NCBI GenBank assembly: GCA_036435485.1
Contig: CM071598.1
Coordinates: forward strand, 173,734,148-173,798,147
DNA: 64,000 bases
Source of the DNA: Saposhnikovia divaricata
Lineage: Eukaryota > Streptophyta > Magnoliopsida > Apiales > Apiaceae
Reading direction: 5' to 3'
Shown here: positions 37,894 through 48,725 of the stretch, one piece after another
Numbering within the stretch: the first letter of the stretch is position 1
Layout of the letters: each line of letters starts with the position of its first letter
The notes under the pieces: model-generated
Told to the model about the DNA's origin: nothing
The model's database searches: none
What the model saw: only the letters and a program-made list of their open reading frames with translations
Program-made: the position numbers and the translations under genes

Positions 37894-38294
37894 TCGGTAA
37901 ACGTTATTATATTTATATACCGAGCGAGAAGAGAACTTGCTGGGCACTATAGTTGCTCATTCTTGCTTTACAACATTTTGTTCAGCTGTCAAGACGGAAA
38001 GAGGCGAGACGTCCAGCCCGGGCTACAGAGGTAAGGGGAAAGCGCAAGGCTATGGCGACAATAATTAGAAGATCCAGATGGAATCTTTATATTTCTACTA
38101 TTGTGAACTTTTGTAACATATTATTTCGAGATGTATCAAGTTGGTTTGTACTATGTTGTGAAGACGATCTTGGACCTGCGGAGTGGGACATTTTATGCTC
38201 CGTTGTAATAAAATTTGGTATTGTTATTGCGTTATCATATTGAGATAATGTGACGACCCGAGTCCCCGGTCAGGGTGGATTTGTGGGCGTTACA
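37894..38294 (+). repeat. Tekay LTR3, 3' fragment
   Basis: The last ~400 bp of a Tekay LTR, ending GGGCGTTACA directly against the TSD CTAAT. It is the only one of the three LTRs to keep the TG...CA type terminus here. Confidence 0.9.
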
Positions 38295-40873
38295 CTAATG
38301 GCCCACAAGGCCCTATGCTCTAGTTCAACGGGCAAGTGACAGGCTTTGCCAAACACAGTTCTGTAAGGGGACATGCCCAAAACAGTCTTAAAAGCGGTCC
38401 GATTGGCCCATAAGGCATCTATCAGTTTGATGGACCAATCCTTCCTATTCGAGTTGATAGTCTTTTCTAAAATTTGCTTAATTTGCATATTCAAGACTTC
38501 AACTTGACCACTAGTTTGAGGATGATAAGGTTTAGCCAACCTATGAGTAATTGAGTACTTTTTCAAAAGGGACTCAAATTGACGATTCTTAAAGTGCGTA
38601 CCTTGGTCACTAATGATAGCCCTAGGTGTGCAAAATCGAGAAAAGATATTCACTTTTAAGAATTTAAGGATGACCTTGTTATCATTTGACTTAGTCGGTA
38701 TGTCTTCTACCCACTTAGACACATAATCAACCGCTAAGAGAATGTAGAGGTTGCCAAAAGAATTATGAAAGGGACCCATAAAATCTATGCCCCACACATC
38801 AAAAATCTCAATGATTAAGATGGGACTCATTGGCATCATATTTCTCCTAGTGATCTTTCCTAAGTGTTGACACCTACTACAAGCGGCACAGAATTCAGCA
38901 GCATCCTTAAACAAACTAGGCCAATAAAAACCACTTTGGAGGATTTTATCTGCTATTTTCTTTGCACTAAAATGACCTCCACAAGCTTGATCATGACAAA
39001 AGGAAAGGATACTTCGAAACTAATGGTTTGGGACGCACCTCCGAATGATTTGGTCGAGACAATATTTAAAGAGATACGGGTCATCCCAAAAGAAGTATTT
39101 GACTTGTGAGAAAAATTTCAATCTATCTTGTATAGACCAATGAGAGGGAATGTCGCCGGTTGCAAAGTAGTTGACAATATCGGCGAACCAAGGAGGAGTA
39201 GAAATGGAAAGAATATGTTCATCGGGAAAGGATTCATTCAAAGGTGAGTCAATGGTGGACTCCACTACTAATCGAGAAAGATGATCGGCGACGACATTTT
39301 CAGACCCCTTCTTATCCCTACTTTCTAGGTCAAATTCTTGGAGCAACAAGATCCACCTAATCAATCGGGCCTTTGAGTCTTTCTTAGAGAAGAGATATCG
39401 AAGGGCGGAATGATCGGTGTAAACAATGATTTTCGAACCAATAATATAAGACCTAAACTTCTCGAGGGCAAAGACTACGGATAGAAGCTCCTTTTCGGTG
39501 GTAGAATAATTAAGTTGTGCATCATTTAAGGTCTTACTAGCGTAATATATGACATGAGGTATCTTATTGATTCGTTGTCCTAATACCGCCCCTAATGCGA
39601 AATCAGATGCATCACACATTAACTCGAAAGGTTGACTCCAATCGGGAGACTTGATAATCGGGGCCGAGGTCAACTCTTTCTTAAGGTGTTCAAAAGATTG
39701 TAAACAATCACTAGTGAATTTGAATTTGACATCTTTGCCAAGAAGGGTGGTTAAGGGTCTAGCCTTTTTGCTAAAATCTTTAATAAAATGCCTATAAAAA
39801 CCAGCATGTCCTAAAAAGGAATGAATTCCTTTGACCGATGTTGGTGGGGGTAGATTGGCAATGAGGTCAACTTTGGCTTTATCTACTTCGATCCCCTTTT
39901 CAGAAATTTTATGACCAAGAACGATTCCTTCTTTAACCATGAAATGACATTTTTCCCAATTAAGAACGAGGTTGGTTTCTTTACACCGTTTTAAGACTAA
40001 CTCCAGATGGTTTAGGCATTGATTAAAAGATGAACCAAAGATGGAGAAGTCATCTATGAAAATCTCTAGGAATTCACCTACCATGTCAGAAAAGATGCTC
40101 ATCTTGCACCTTTGGAAGGTGGCAGGGGCAGTGGTAAGTCCAAAAGCTAATCGATGATAGGCAAAAGTTCCAAAGGGACATGTGAAGGTAGTCTTCTCTT
40201 GGTCTTCGGGAGCTATGGGAATTTGGAAATATCCGGAATAACCATCTAGAAAACAGTAGTAGGCATGACCCGCTAACCTTTCTAACATTTGATCTATGAA
40301 CGGTAAAGGAAAGTGGTCTTTTCTAGTGGCATCATTGAGTTTCCTACCGGATTGGACACGAGTAGGAACTTGCTCGTTGTTCTCGTTAGTCACCACGGTA
40401 ATACCCGACTTTTTAGGTACTACCTGAATCGGGCTAACCCAAGAGCTATCAGAAATGGGATAAATGATTCCATTATCTAAACACTTAAGAATTTCCTTCC
40501 TAACGACTTCCATCATGGTAGGGTTCAACCGCCTTTGTGGCTCACGAACTGGTTTGGCATTATCAACTAAGTGAATCCAATGTTGGACAATGGTCGGACT
40601 AATTCCTTTAATATCCGAGATACTCCAACCTATGGCTTCCTTATGTTCTCTAAGCACATTTACAAGCTCATCCTCTTGTGACTTGGTCAAATTAGAGGCA
40701 ATTATAACGGGAAGAGACTCGTTAGGACCTAAAAAGGCATACTTAAGAGTGTCTGGAAGAGGTTTGAGTTCTAAATGAGGCGGCTTTGACTCAACGGGTT
40801 CACAAGCTTCGAAAAGTGGCAAAGGAGGTGGTTCAAATGCTTGGTTATTTGTAGGAATGGTGGAATCTAACAT
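38295..40873 (-). pseudogene. pol: Athila-like pol: RT, RNase H and integrase
   Basis: Minus strand, one frame. RT has HFPLPFIDQMLERL, CFLDGYSGYFQI and FIDDFSIFG. The stretch that normally carries the CIDYRKLN block is shortened (TRVQSGRKLNDATRKDH), an apparent in-frame loss of about seven residues. RNase H has CDASDFALGAVLG and YTDHSALRYL. A TAG at 39020 interrupts the join to integrase, which continues in frame with CHDQACGGHF, CSRCQ, DFMGPF (~38760), SDQGTHF and HPQTSGQVE. The frame ends at the Tekay insertion (38295) after ELEHRALWAI and resumes at 23929. It is inactive as read. Confidence 0.88.
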
Positions 40874-40926
40874 TACATTGACCTCATTTGTATATTCAGA
40901 ATCATCCCAATTTTGACCAAAGTGTT

Positions 40927-41442
40927 TTAAAGAAAATCAAGAGCATCATTAGGGTTGATGAATTCTTGATCAATTATATCATCAATTAAATTGACATCCA
41001 TAGGTTGATCATAGAAATCATCGGGTTGTTTCCCTACGTGAAAAATATTGAGGTCAATGGTCATGTTCCCAAATGTTAGTTTCATTAATCCATTTCTACA
41101 ATTAATCAAAGCATTGGAGGTGGCTAGAAATGGCCTTCCTAGAATGATAGGAATCTGATTCTTAGGGTTCTTGACCGGTTCGGTTTCTAGGACGACAAAA
41201 TCAACGGGAAAGAAAAAGTCACCTACTTTAATTAGCACGTCTTCAATAATCCCCTTAGGAACTTTGACAGAACGATCAGCTAATTGAAGTGTAACATTAG
41301 TTCTTTGAAGCTCTCCTAAACCTAGGGCTTGATAGACCGAAAATGGAAGCAAGTTCACACTAGCGCCTAAGTCAAGTAACGCCACAAAGGTATTGCCTAT
41401 GACACATGAAATTGTAGGACAACCGGGGTCCTTATATTTCAC
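40927..41442 (-). pseudogene. pro: Athila-like protease
   Basis: Minus strand, in a different frame from RT. It contains ALLDLGASVNLLPFSVY, the Athila form of the aspartic protease motif, and PIILGRPFLAT. It would cleave Gag-Pol. The upstream sequence continues the homology beyond the first Met (KDLCTHKRTTHVPKKAFL), broken by a stop near 41450. A frame change near 40920 separates it from RT. Confidence 0.85.
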
Positions 41443-43180
41443 GGGAATTTAGTTCGAAAGAATTGAACTAACTTGAGAAGTCAAAAAGGCTTTCTTAGGG
41501 ACGTGAGTAGTTCGCTTATGTGTGCACAAATCTTTTAGACATTTCGCATACGAAGGAATTTGTTGAATCGCGTCTAAAAGAGGGATGTTGACTTTGACTT
41601 GCTCAAAAACTTTTAAGATCTTGTCCATTTGGGCCGTTTGTTTAGGAGAAATGAGTCATTGAGGGTAAGGAGTTTTTGGCTTAAAGACTCGTTCATTAGG
41701 TTCTTCGGGGACGGGTTTTGTCCCACTCGTTGATCCTTGTTCCTTTGAACACTCGGGTTCAAGATTAGCGTTTGGATCAGAATTTGACTCGTCTTCTTCG
41801 GGAGACTTGTCACCGACATGATTTTCTACTTGCTTACCGGACCTTAAGGAAATGACAGCGTTCACATTGTGAGGAGGTCTATGATTAAAAGGAAATTTAG
41901 GATTGACCTCGGCTTGACTTGGAAGTTTGTTCTTCTCTCGTTCACAAATGGCGTTGGCTAATTGGCTTACTTGAACCTCTAACTTAGATATGGCTTGAGT
42001 ACTAGCATTTAAAATTTCCCTATCTTGAGTCATGGTTTGCATGAAGGTTTGTTGAGATTGAGCCAAATTAGTTATTGATTTTAGAAGCGCATCGAGAGTC
42101 TTTTCCAAGGAATTAATTCTCTTATCCGACTCACGAAAGCCGGGAGGGTGGGCGGGAGCTTGAGTTGAATAAGGAACGTGATTTTGAGGCGCGTTTGAAA
42201 AAGGACCTTGGTTTGGATAGTTCGGCTTTTGAAAAGAAGGTGGTGGAGATTGGAAGTTTTGGCCTTGGTTTCACGAGAAATTCGGGTGGTTCTTCCACCC
42301 GGGATTGTAAGTCGGTGCAAACGGGTCATTCCGAGGCCTAGGTTGAAACATTGCGTTCACTTGCTCAAAATCGAGACAATGTTGAGACTCAAAGTTCGAA
42401 GAATTATAATTGGGGTACATAGACATAGGTGGGGGACCACTATGAATTTCTAAAGCTTAAAGTCATGTAGTAAGAGTAGCTAATTTGACATCGGTTGCAA
42501 TCGAATTCCCAATCGAATGCAAACCCCTAGATGAACTAGACGATTCGTTAGACTTACTCGGTTCCCTAGTAGACTCCCACAACATTGTCTTCTCGGCTAA
42601 TTCTTCGAAAAATTCCCACCCTTCGTCCTCATCTTTCTCCATGAATTAACCTTGGCACATAGACTCTAACAACGTCGTTGTTGGACTATCTAGGGCCTCG
42701 TAGACAATCTTACAAAGTCTCCATTTTTCTATTCCGTGGTGGGGGCATTGTGATAAAAGATTTTTGAAACGATCGAAATATTTCCAAAAAGACTCATTTT
42801 CTTTTTGTAATTCTCGTAGTCTTATGGTTTGGAAAATATTTCTTAAGAAAAATTACCACAAATCCCTCCCACGTGGAAATAGAATTAACCGGTAGGCTAT
42901 ACAACCATGCTAATGTGTTGATCTTTGATTTCGAAATTATTACCATTTACGGGAGGAAGAGTGATACACGAGGGTTGGGCAGAACGGGTGGGGTAGCAAC
43001 GGTCCTTAAGAGACATGGCCATGTTTACTAATGGTTCGGAATTATCTAAAGACTCGGAATCAGAAGAGGAAGAAATCTCAAACGATCTCACTAGTCTAGA
43101 AGAATTATCCCTAATCCAAATAGTTCGCATAAACCATGAAAGGGAACACGTAGCAAATAAGTGCGATAAAATAAACACAC
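41443..43180 (-). pseudogene. gag: Athila-like gag, deleted and frameshifted
   Basis: Minus strand. The N-terminal part includes SLKDRCYPTRSAQPSCITLP and NNFEIKDQH, which jumps directly to the motif SISTWEGFVVIFLKKYFP. The middle of the capsid domain is therefore deleted. Further on come CPHHGIEKWRL, a Pro/Asn/Gln-rich linker, a helical stretch (DALLKSITNLAQSQQTF) and the ISLRSGKQV motif typical of Athila gag. At least five stops or frame changes occur. Antisense ORFs on the plus strand are shadows. Confidence 0.75.
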
Positions 43181-44097
43181 AAAATGAAAGGGTGAAAAAT
43201 TAAAAGAAAAAAAAAAATATTCTAACCCTAGAGTTCCTTAATAAAATAACTAGACCTTGCTCCTAACTGTAAGGTCCACCAAAAACTCGGTAAATCAGAA
43301 TTTATTCGGACCGATTTGGCCAGGTAGGTGCAAGCATTGCCAAGAGGCTAAACACCAGCCTAGACACCAAATCTTAATTGGCCAGGTAAGCTTTCGCTTG
43401 CGTAGACACCAAAGAGTCGGAATAATTAATGATTACTTCGTTTCTTAGGTACCTTCCTAATTGAGCGCGAAATTCCTAGGGGCAAACGTCTAATTAATTT
43501 TATTAAAGGCTAGGGTATGCAAAATAAGGGATTTATTGTTTTTGGGCTAAGGAAAGAGTGATGAAATCCCTTCCCTTATCTTTTGAGAGGTTTTGCCCTT
43601 AAGATTTATTTACAAAATTATGCAACAAACAAAGAGTTATAAAAAACAATAAACAATTATGGATGCTTAAATACGTGGTCTAACTAAAGAAAAGAAAGAA
43701 TTTAACGTACCTTGGGTCCGCCAACAATCACCACAATTATAAGGTACGAAAAATTAAAAACAAGAAAGTAAAAATCTAGATGATGTGCCCTAAGTGATTA
43801 AATGCATGATGCAACAATTATGTAATTTCTAACTAATTTTTTTTGGATTTTAAAATTTTCAATTTTTTTGTGATTTTTTATTTTTGTGATTTTTTATTTT
43901 TTTGTGATTTTCTAAAAATAAAAAAGCGAAAAGAAAGCATACGGGTTACCAAAACATGCTTCCAAAAATTCCGATTCGTTCCAAGCTCCGTGAGAAGATT
44001 CCTGTAATTCCAACTTTCCTAAACAAAACGAAATAAAAGATAAGGCAAGTAAAAACTAATCCGAAAAATTAAAAATCAAGGCGCGAAAAATAATTAG
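43181..44097 (-). other. Athila-like 5' untranslated leader
   Basis: Noncoding region between the PBS and gag on the minus strand. It holds a small T-rich tandem repeat (gtgattttttattttt, ~43868-43915). No supported gene on either strand. Confidence 0.6.
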
Positions 44098-44115
44098 TTC
44101 CCGGCAGCGGCGCCA
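44098..44115 (-). promoter_or_regulatory. Athila-like primer-binding site
   Basis: TGGCGCCGCTGCCGGGAA on the minus strand, a few bases after the LTR end (AGCACAACA). TGGCGCCG-TGCCGGGG-type sites are standard for Athila elements and complement tRNA-Asp by common assignment. Confidence 0.85.
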
Positions 44116-44121
44116 AAAACT

Positions 44122-46317
44122 TGTTGTGCTAAAATAAATGACAATTTAAACCGCAAACGTACGGTTCAATCGTTGAAATATTTTAGGTATCGATCCACGG
44201 AGACTATCATTTTCGCGTACCTTTATTTTTAATTTAATCGAACTAGACAATTTGGGTTTTAGAAAATTGGATTTTTAATACTATTTAATTACCAAAAGAA
44301 AATTTAAACCACTTTTAAAAGAAAATTGAATTATTAATATTCTATTTTAACCTAATTAATTAAAAATAAAAAGACCAAAAACTAAATTATTCTAAAAAAT
44401 TTAAAAGCAAATTAAAAATAAACATTTATTTACAAATTTTTTTAGAAAAAAGTGGATATGAGGTTTTTGTAAATAGAACCAGCCGAAAACAAATCATTCA
44501 ACAGAACTCACAGACAAATCAGTTCGGCTCATACCCAGAACACACAACGAAATACGACTCAGACTCGCCCAGACTCAGTGAAAATCACGAACAAAAACTC
44601 AGATAACATAAACACCTAAAACTCAGTAAAACTCGGACAAACCCAGTAGTCCAATCGCAGAAACGTGGCAACACTCAACAAAAATTTTGCCATAAAAACT
44701 CGAACAAAACGAAAACAAACATCAATACACGACAGCTAAACAGCAAAAGCCACAGAAATTGAGAACATCAACACAGAACTTGAATCGCAGAAACGAAGGG
44801 GACTTGTACAAACACTAAAAACAGACTCGATTAAACCCAGCAACTCAGCTAACTCAGAAACTCAGATTTAACGATAGCAATCAGACTCGACAAGACAAGT
44901 AACACAGCAGCTCGATACCAAACAAAACGAACTCGTTAACACTCGAAAACAAGACATAGACAGCATCGAACATTAACAACTAAAACTCAGAAACAACCCA
45001 GAAATTTAACTCGCAAACTCAGCTATTTAATGCAAACAAAACTCAGACCAAGTAACAGAACTCGGTTACTCAACACTAAAATGCACAAATCAACTGCAAA
45101 CAATAAACCCATTAATTAGCACGAGAAAGACGATTAAACAGAAAACAAAATAATCGGAACTCAATGAAGAAAATTCCGAGTCAACTCGCAGTAGAACTCG
45201 ATGAAAATAACAAACAAAACTCAAAAAAATTAAACTTAGTGATTAAAACGAAAATAAAAAAAATATTGAAGAAGAATTGTGTTGTATTTGCAGAGAGAAA
45301 GATGAAGGGGAGGCTAGGCTGTTCGAAGAAGAAGAATAAAGAAAGGGGAGGGGGAAGGTTTTGTTTGTTGCGTTTAAAACAGAGGGAAAAGGTACTGGGT
45401 CTTTGAAAAAAAAAACAGGGAATGTTGGGGTGAGTTAAATTACAAGAAACAGAGGAGAAATGCTTCGAATTAAATCAACAAATTGGAAACAAAAACTAAG
45501 TATTGACAAAACTATTTTTTTTGTTTTTTTTGAAAATTAAAATACGAAAACAAGAAAGTTAACTACGAAATTAAAATTTTACACTAAAACGAGTATTTGA
45601 TTTGATTAAATGGCCCACAATAAAATGGAAATTTAAAGGGGCTCAACTACGAATTAAAAATTTAAAATTATAACTACGAACAAGAAAATAAAAATCATTA
45701 TTTTCAACCCATAGTGGTTAGCATTTCGCTACTTTGTCCACTAAAAGGATTTACGAAAATAACGAAAGCTATGCAACAAAAACGAAATAACAAGACGAGA
45801 AATTAAAGGAAACGGATTTTTTGCATTAAAATAAAAAGTGTTTAAAATATTTGAAACTAAAAAAATTAAGAAATTAAAGCTACCCTAAAATCTAAGTTGA
45901 TAATTACAAGGGGTGAGGGGGTATTTATAGGATAAGAATTAGGGTTTAGGGGTGTGTTGGGTTAATCTCCACCATACACCTTTTAATGTATTAGAGAAAT
46001 CCTAGTCATCCAATTGTTTCCTTCCTCCTTAAGCTTTGTAGAGTGGATCTTGGCCATACACTTATTTAGTGTGTTGGAATGATCTCCATCTTCCATGTGT
46101 CTATAAAGATTCCCTTTCCACCAAGCTCCTAATTCTTTTTCCTTTTTTCATTTGAGTCCTTTTTCTTCCTATTTTTCCCTTCCTTGCTCTTTATTTCTTT
46201 ATTTTGTCATTTCTTTATTTATTCACGAATTTCCTGAAATACAACAAAATTAATTATTAAAATACGAGTTCAAGCAATAAATAGGTAACAAAAATATGCA
46301 AAAATATGCACTTATCA
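44122..46317 (-). repeat. Athila-like 5' LTR
   Basis: Minus strand, ~2.2 kb, TGATAAGTGC...AGCACAACA. Its first ~700 bp recur in inverted orientation at 8442-9143. The K/R-rich ORF at 45164-45406 is A-rich filler without recognisable content. Confidence 0.8.
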
Positions 46318-46322
46318 AAATA

Positions 46323-47351
46323 TCATATAAATTCAAAATTTTAAGAATAACAAAAAAAATACATAAGAAGTTATATTAAAATTATTTTTTTTAAATAGAA
46401 AAATAAAATATGTTCAAGTAAATTTTATTTTTTATTCAGTTTTAGATAAGTTAAAACTCTATTATTTTGTTATTGTTATATTTTTTTTTGAATTAAAAAC
46501 TGAATTTAAAATAGAAAAATCTGACTGGAAAATGGATTCGGATATTATCCGGATCTGGATAATATCCGTCGGATTCGGATATTTTTTTTGAAATATTTCG
46601 GATCCAGATACGGATTCAGTTGGGCTGGGAAAAAAATCCGGAAAATCCGATATCCGTCCGAAATATCTGTGTTCGTATCCGGAAAAAAGCGGATATTATT
46701 CGTATTCGGAGTCAACCGAATATTATCCGCATCTGAATCCGGGAGTTTAGGATACGGATATGGATATAGGCGCATCCGTATCCGGAAATATCCGTATCCG
46801 AAATGAATTATATAAAATATATATTTTTAATGTACTTCTAATATATAATATATATTTTAATATATAATTACAAAATATTAGCATGTCTATCATTCTATCA
46901 AGATAATATAATAATATAGTTATCATTAATTATTAAGAATAAAAAAATAAGCATGTTTATACTAAGTTATGATTAATTATTATTAAGCATTGTAATACAA
47001 CAATTAGGTAGCCTAAGTGGTTTGAGTGTGACATTAGGAATTTAGGAAAGCAAAAGGAGCAACACTTGGGTTCAATTCCCTCCTCACGCAATAATTTTGG
47101 ACAACCAAGACTGCAAGTGGCGGATTCGGATTCGTTTGGATATTATCCGTATCAGGTTAAGTCGGATATTTCCAGATCCGGATACGGATTCAGATATCAT
47201 TACTGATTGCCGGATCTGGATACGGATATGGCCATATCTGGCTCCGTATTATCCGATTTCCACCCTTAAAATTCAGATACGGATTCGAATTTTCTGATTC
47301 GAATTCAGATACTGGCAGATCCGTATCCGAAATATCCGTTTGACAGCCCTA
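46323..47351. mobile_element. Right part of the hAT element, dense GGATA/TATCC repeats
   Basis: Remainder of the hAT shell. Blocks at 46520-46805 and 47110-47340 are packed with ggatattatccg, ggatacggatatgg and atccgtatccg words, and short Arg/Ile-rich ORFs result. Between them is A+T-rich DNA with a tRNA-like segment at 47009-47085. Confidence 0.7.
47009..47085 (+). other. tRNA-like Pol III box pair inside the hAT element
   Basis: TAGCCTAAGTGG (about 47013) fits the A-box consensus TRGYNNARNNG. GGGTTCAATTCCC (about 47070) is one change from a B box. The spacing of ~55 bp is long for a tRNA without intron, and no cloverleaf is obvious. It is probably a tRNA-derived SINE head or a degraded tRNA pseudogene. 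Confidence 0.35.
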
Positions 47352-47400
47352 AATTGAGGTATGGACTATCCACTAAATTATTATATATAAATGTATATTA
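47352..47400 (+). repeat. Old dispersed repeat, copy b (right half)
   Basis: aattgaggtatggactatcc followed by actaaattattatata continues the fragment at 8091-8109 (gatccgaaattgagg) once the hAT insertion is removed. Confidence 0.6.
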
Positions 47401-47421
47401 ATGACCTTACCATGTATAATA

Positions 47422-48340
47422 TCTTTATCTATTATATAAATGAAAATTCCCGGGTGTTAGGTGGCGCTCTTAAATTGCATGAATAATATTTATCTTTTTT
47501 TTTTGGAACTCCTTAAATTTAAATATTAAAAATCAAATTTTCGTTTTAAATTCCAAATTTTTAGGGAAGGAAATATTTATTAACATATTCGAATTAGAAA
47601 AGGTTTTCAAATTTATAAGGAATGAGAATTTGAATCTATCTCTAATTTAATTTTTAAACCATATCAGAATTTATAATAATTTAAATATTAAAAATTAAAT
47701 TTCTTTTTATAGTCCAAAATTTTTAGGGAATGAAATTCGAAATAGAAAAGATTTTCAAATTTATTGAGATGGAGAATTCGAATATATCTCTAATTTAAAT
47801 ATTAAAATCACATAGGAGTAGCAGTTTATACACCTATAAATAAATACCATTGCATGAATTAATTTACAAATATAAATCCAAGGATTCTCTAATTGTTGTG
47901 TTCTCATATTTTACTCTCATTGAATTCTACTATTTAGTTTCATGGTTTTTAATCAAATTTTCTTTTTAAAGCTCTAATTATTAGGGAAGAAAATATTTAT
48001 TAACATATTCAAAATAAAAAAGATTTTCAAATTTGTAAGGAATTAGAATTCGAATTTATCTCTAATTTGATTATTAAATCACATCACAATCTATAACAAT
48101 TTAAATATTAAAAATCAAATTTCTTTTTTAAAGTCCTAAATTTTTTGGGAATGAAATACTTATTAAAAAATTTAAAATATATTTTTTTTTTCAATTTTCA
48201 TGATTTTTCTTGTGCAAGAATATATTTCTTAATTAATCAAATCATGAAGATGTTGCTACGTTCCGTAAGTAAAAATTTAACGAACCATAAATTTTCTTTT
48301 CGAAGCAAAGTGTTAATTTTGTTTATATTAGAGCATCTCC
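47422..48340 (+). repeat. Probable Helitron 5' fragment with ~160-bp tandem repeats
   Basis: Starts tctttatctattatataaat and then gaaaattcccggg, like the 5' end at 48726. From 47515 to 48185 there are about 3.5 copies of a ~150-165-bp unit with 'ttagggaa.gaaata', 'aaaagattttcaaattt' and 'atctctaattt'. No matching 3' hairpin/CTAG end was found before 48340. Confidence 0.5.
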
Positions 48341-48725
48341 AACGGTACTAACTAAAATGGTTAGCTAAAATAATATAAAATAATGGTTTCTGTAAGTTGT
48401 ACTCCAATGATGTTAGCTATATTACAAAAACAGTATTTTATTGTTATTTTTATTAGTAAATATATATAAGATTAAACTAAATTGATGATGTGTCACAATA
48501 TAAGTGGATATGATATTTTTAGATGTTATGTATAAATTTTTGGATATTCTCCAAATATAGAAGAAATCTATAGTGTTATCTAAAAATTTATTATATTAGT
48601 ATATTATTCCTTCTGTTTTTTATATTAGTCTTTTGATTTTCTGCACATATTTTTTAACCTGTTGCAACTTCAAGTTACTAAGATATTGTTTATTTTTACG
48701 CAGGGACCAATCTTTAAGTCTTTTA
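48341..48725. other. A+T-rich DNA with MITE-like termini
   Basis: gagcatctccaacgg at about 48332-48346 is a terminus common in plant MITEs. 'ccttctgttttttatattag' near 48606 resembles a degenerate Stowaway end. No matching opposite arms were found. No gene. Confidence 0.3.

Larger units (their letters stand above)
23930..38294 (+). mobile_element. Tandem Tekay (chromovirus) array: LTR-int-LTR-partial int-partial LTR
   Basis: 14.4 kb bounded by one TSD, CTAAT (23925-23929 and 38295-38299). Order: LTR1, internal region 1 with gag-pol to the chromodomain, LTR2, internal region 2 broken off inside RT, then the last ~400 bp of LTR3. Period from LTR1 to LTR2 is 8266 bp. Both LTR-gag junctions read GGGCGTTATAACATACCC and lack the TGGTATCAGAGC-type PBS, whereas LTR3 ends in the expected GGGCGTTACA. 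Both units share a gag frameshift. These shared lesions point to duplication at the locus after insertion. Confidence 0.9.
8442..46317 (-). mobile_element. Athila-like Ty3/gypsy element with aberrant inverted U3 end
   Basis: Full extent of the element, including two nested insertions. On the minus strand it has a 5' LTR (46317-44122), a PBS (44115-44098), gag, protease, RT/RNase H, integrase, a 3' noncoding region and a polypurine tract near 9160-9145. Instead of a 3' LTR in the same orientation, the far end (8442-9143) is the first ~700 bp of the LTR turned around. The outermost bases at both ends are therefore the U3 terminus TGATAAGTGC pointing inward. Both ends are flanked by AAATA (8437-8441 and 46318-46322). 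The lineage call rests on the Asp-type PBS, the DLGAS protease motif, the FIDDFS RT motif and the integrase C-terminus. Confidence 0.75.
8110..47351. mobile_element. hAT-like DNA transposon, outer shell of the nest
   Basis: A perfect 13-bp terminal inverted repeat, TAGGGCTGTCAAA, lies at 8110-8122 and 47339-47351. It is flanked by the 8-bp duplication AATTGAGG (8102-8109 and 47352-47359), the TSD length of the hAT superfamily. Removing the nested 8442-46317 leaves about 1.36 kb. That remainder is crowded with GGATA/TATCC words (ggatattatccg, ggatacggatatgg, ccgtatccg) on both strands, probably subterminal repeats. No transposase is seen, so the element is non-autonomous. Confidence 0.8.

Noticed and set aside
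46545..47297. ORFs rich in Arg, Ile, Asp and Tyr in the hAT shell (also 8118-8342)
   Set aside because: Generated by the repeated GGATA/TATCC words; similar strings appear on both strands.
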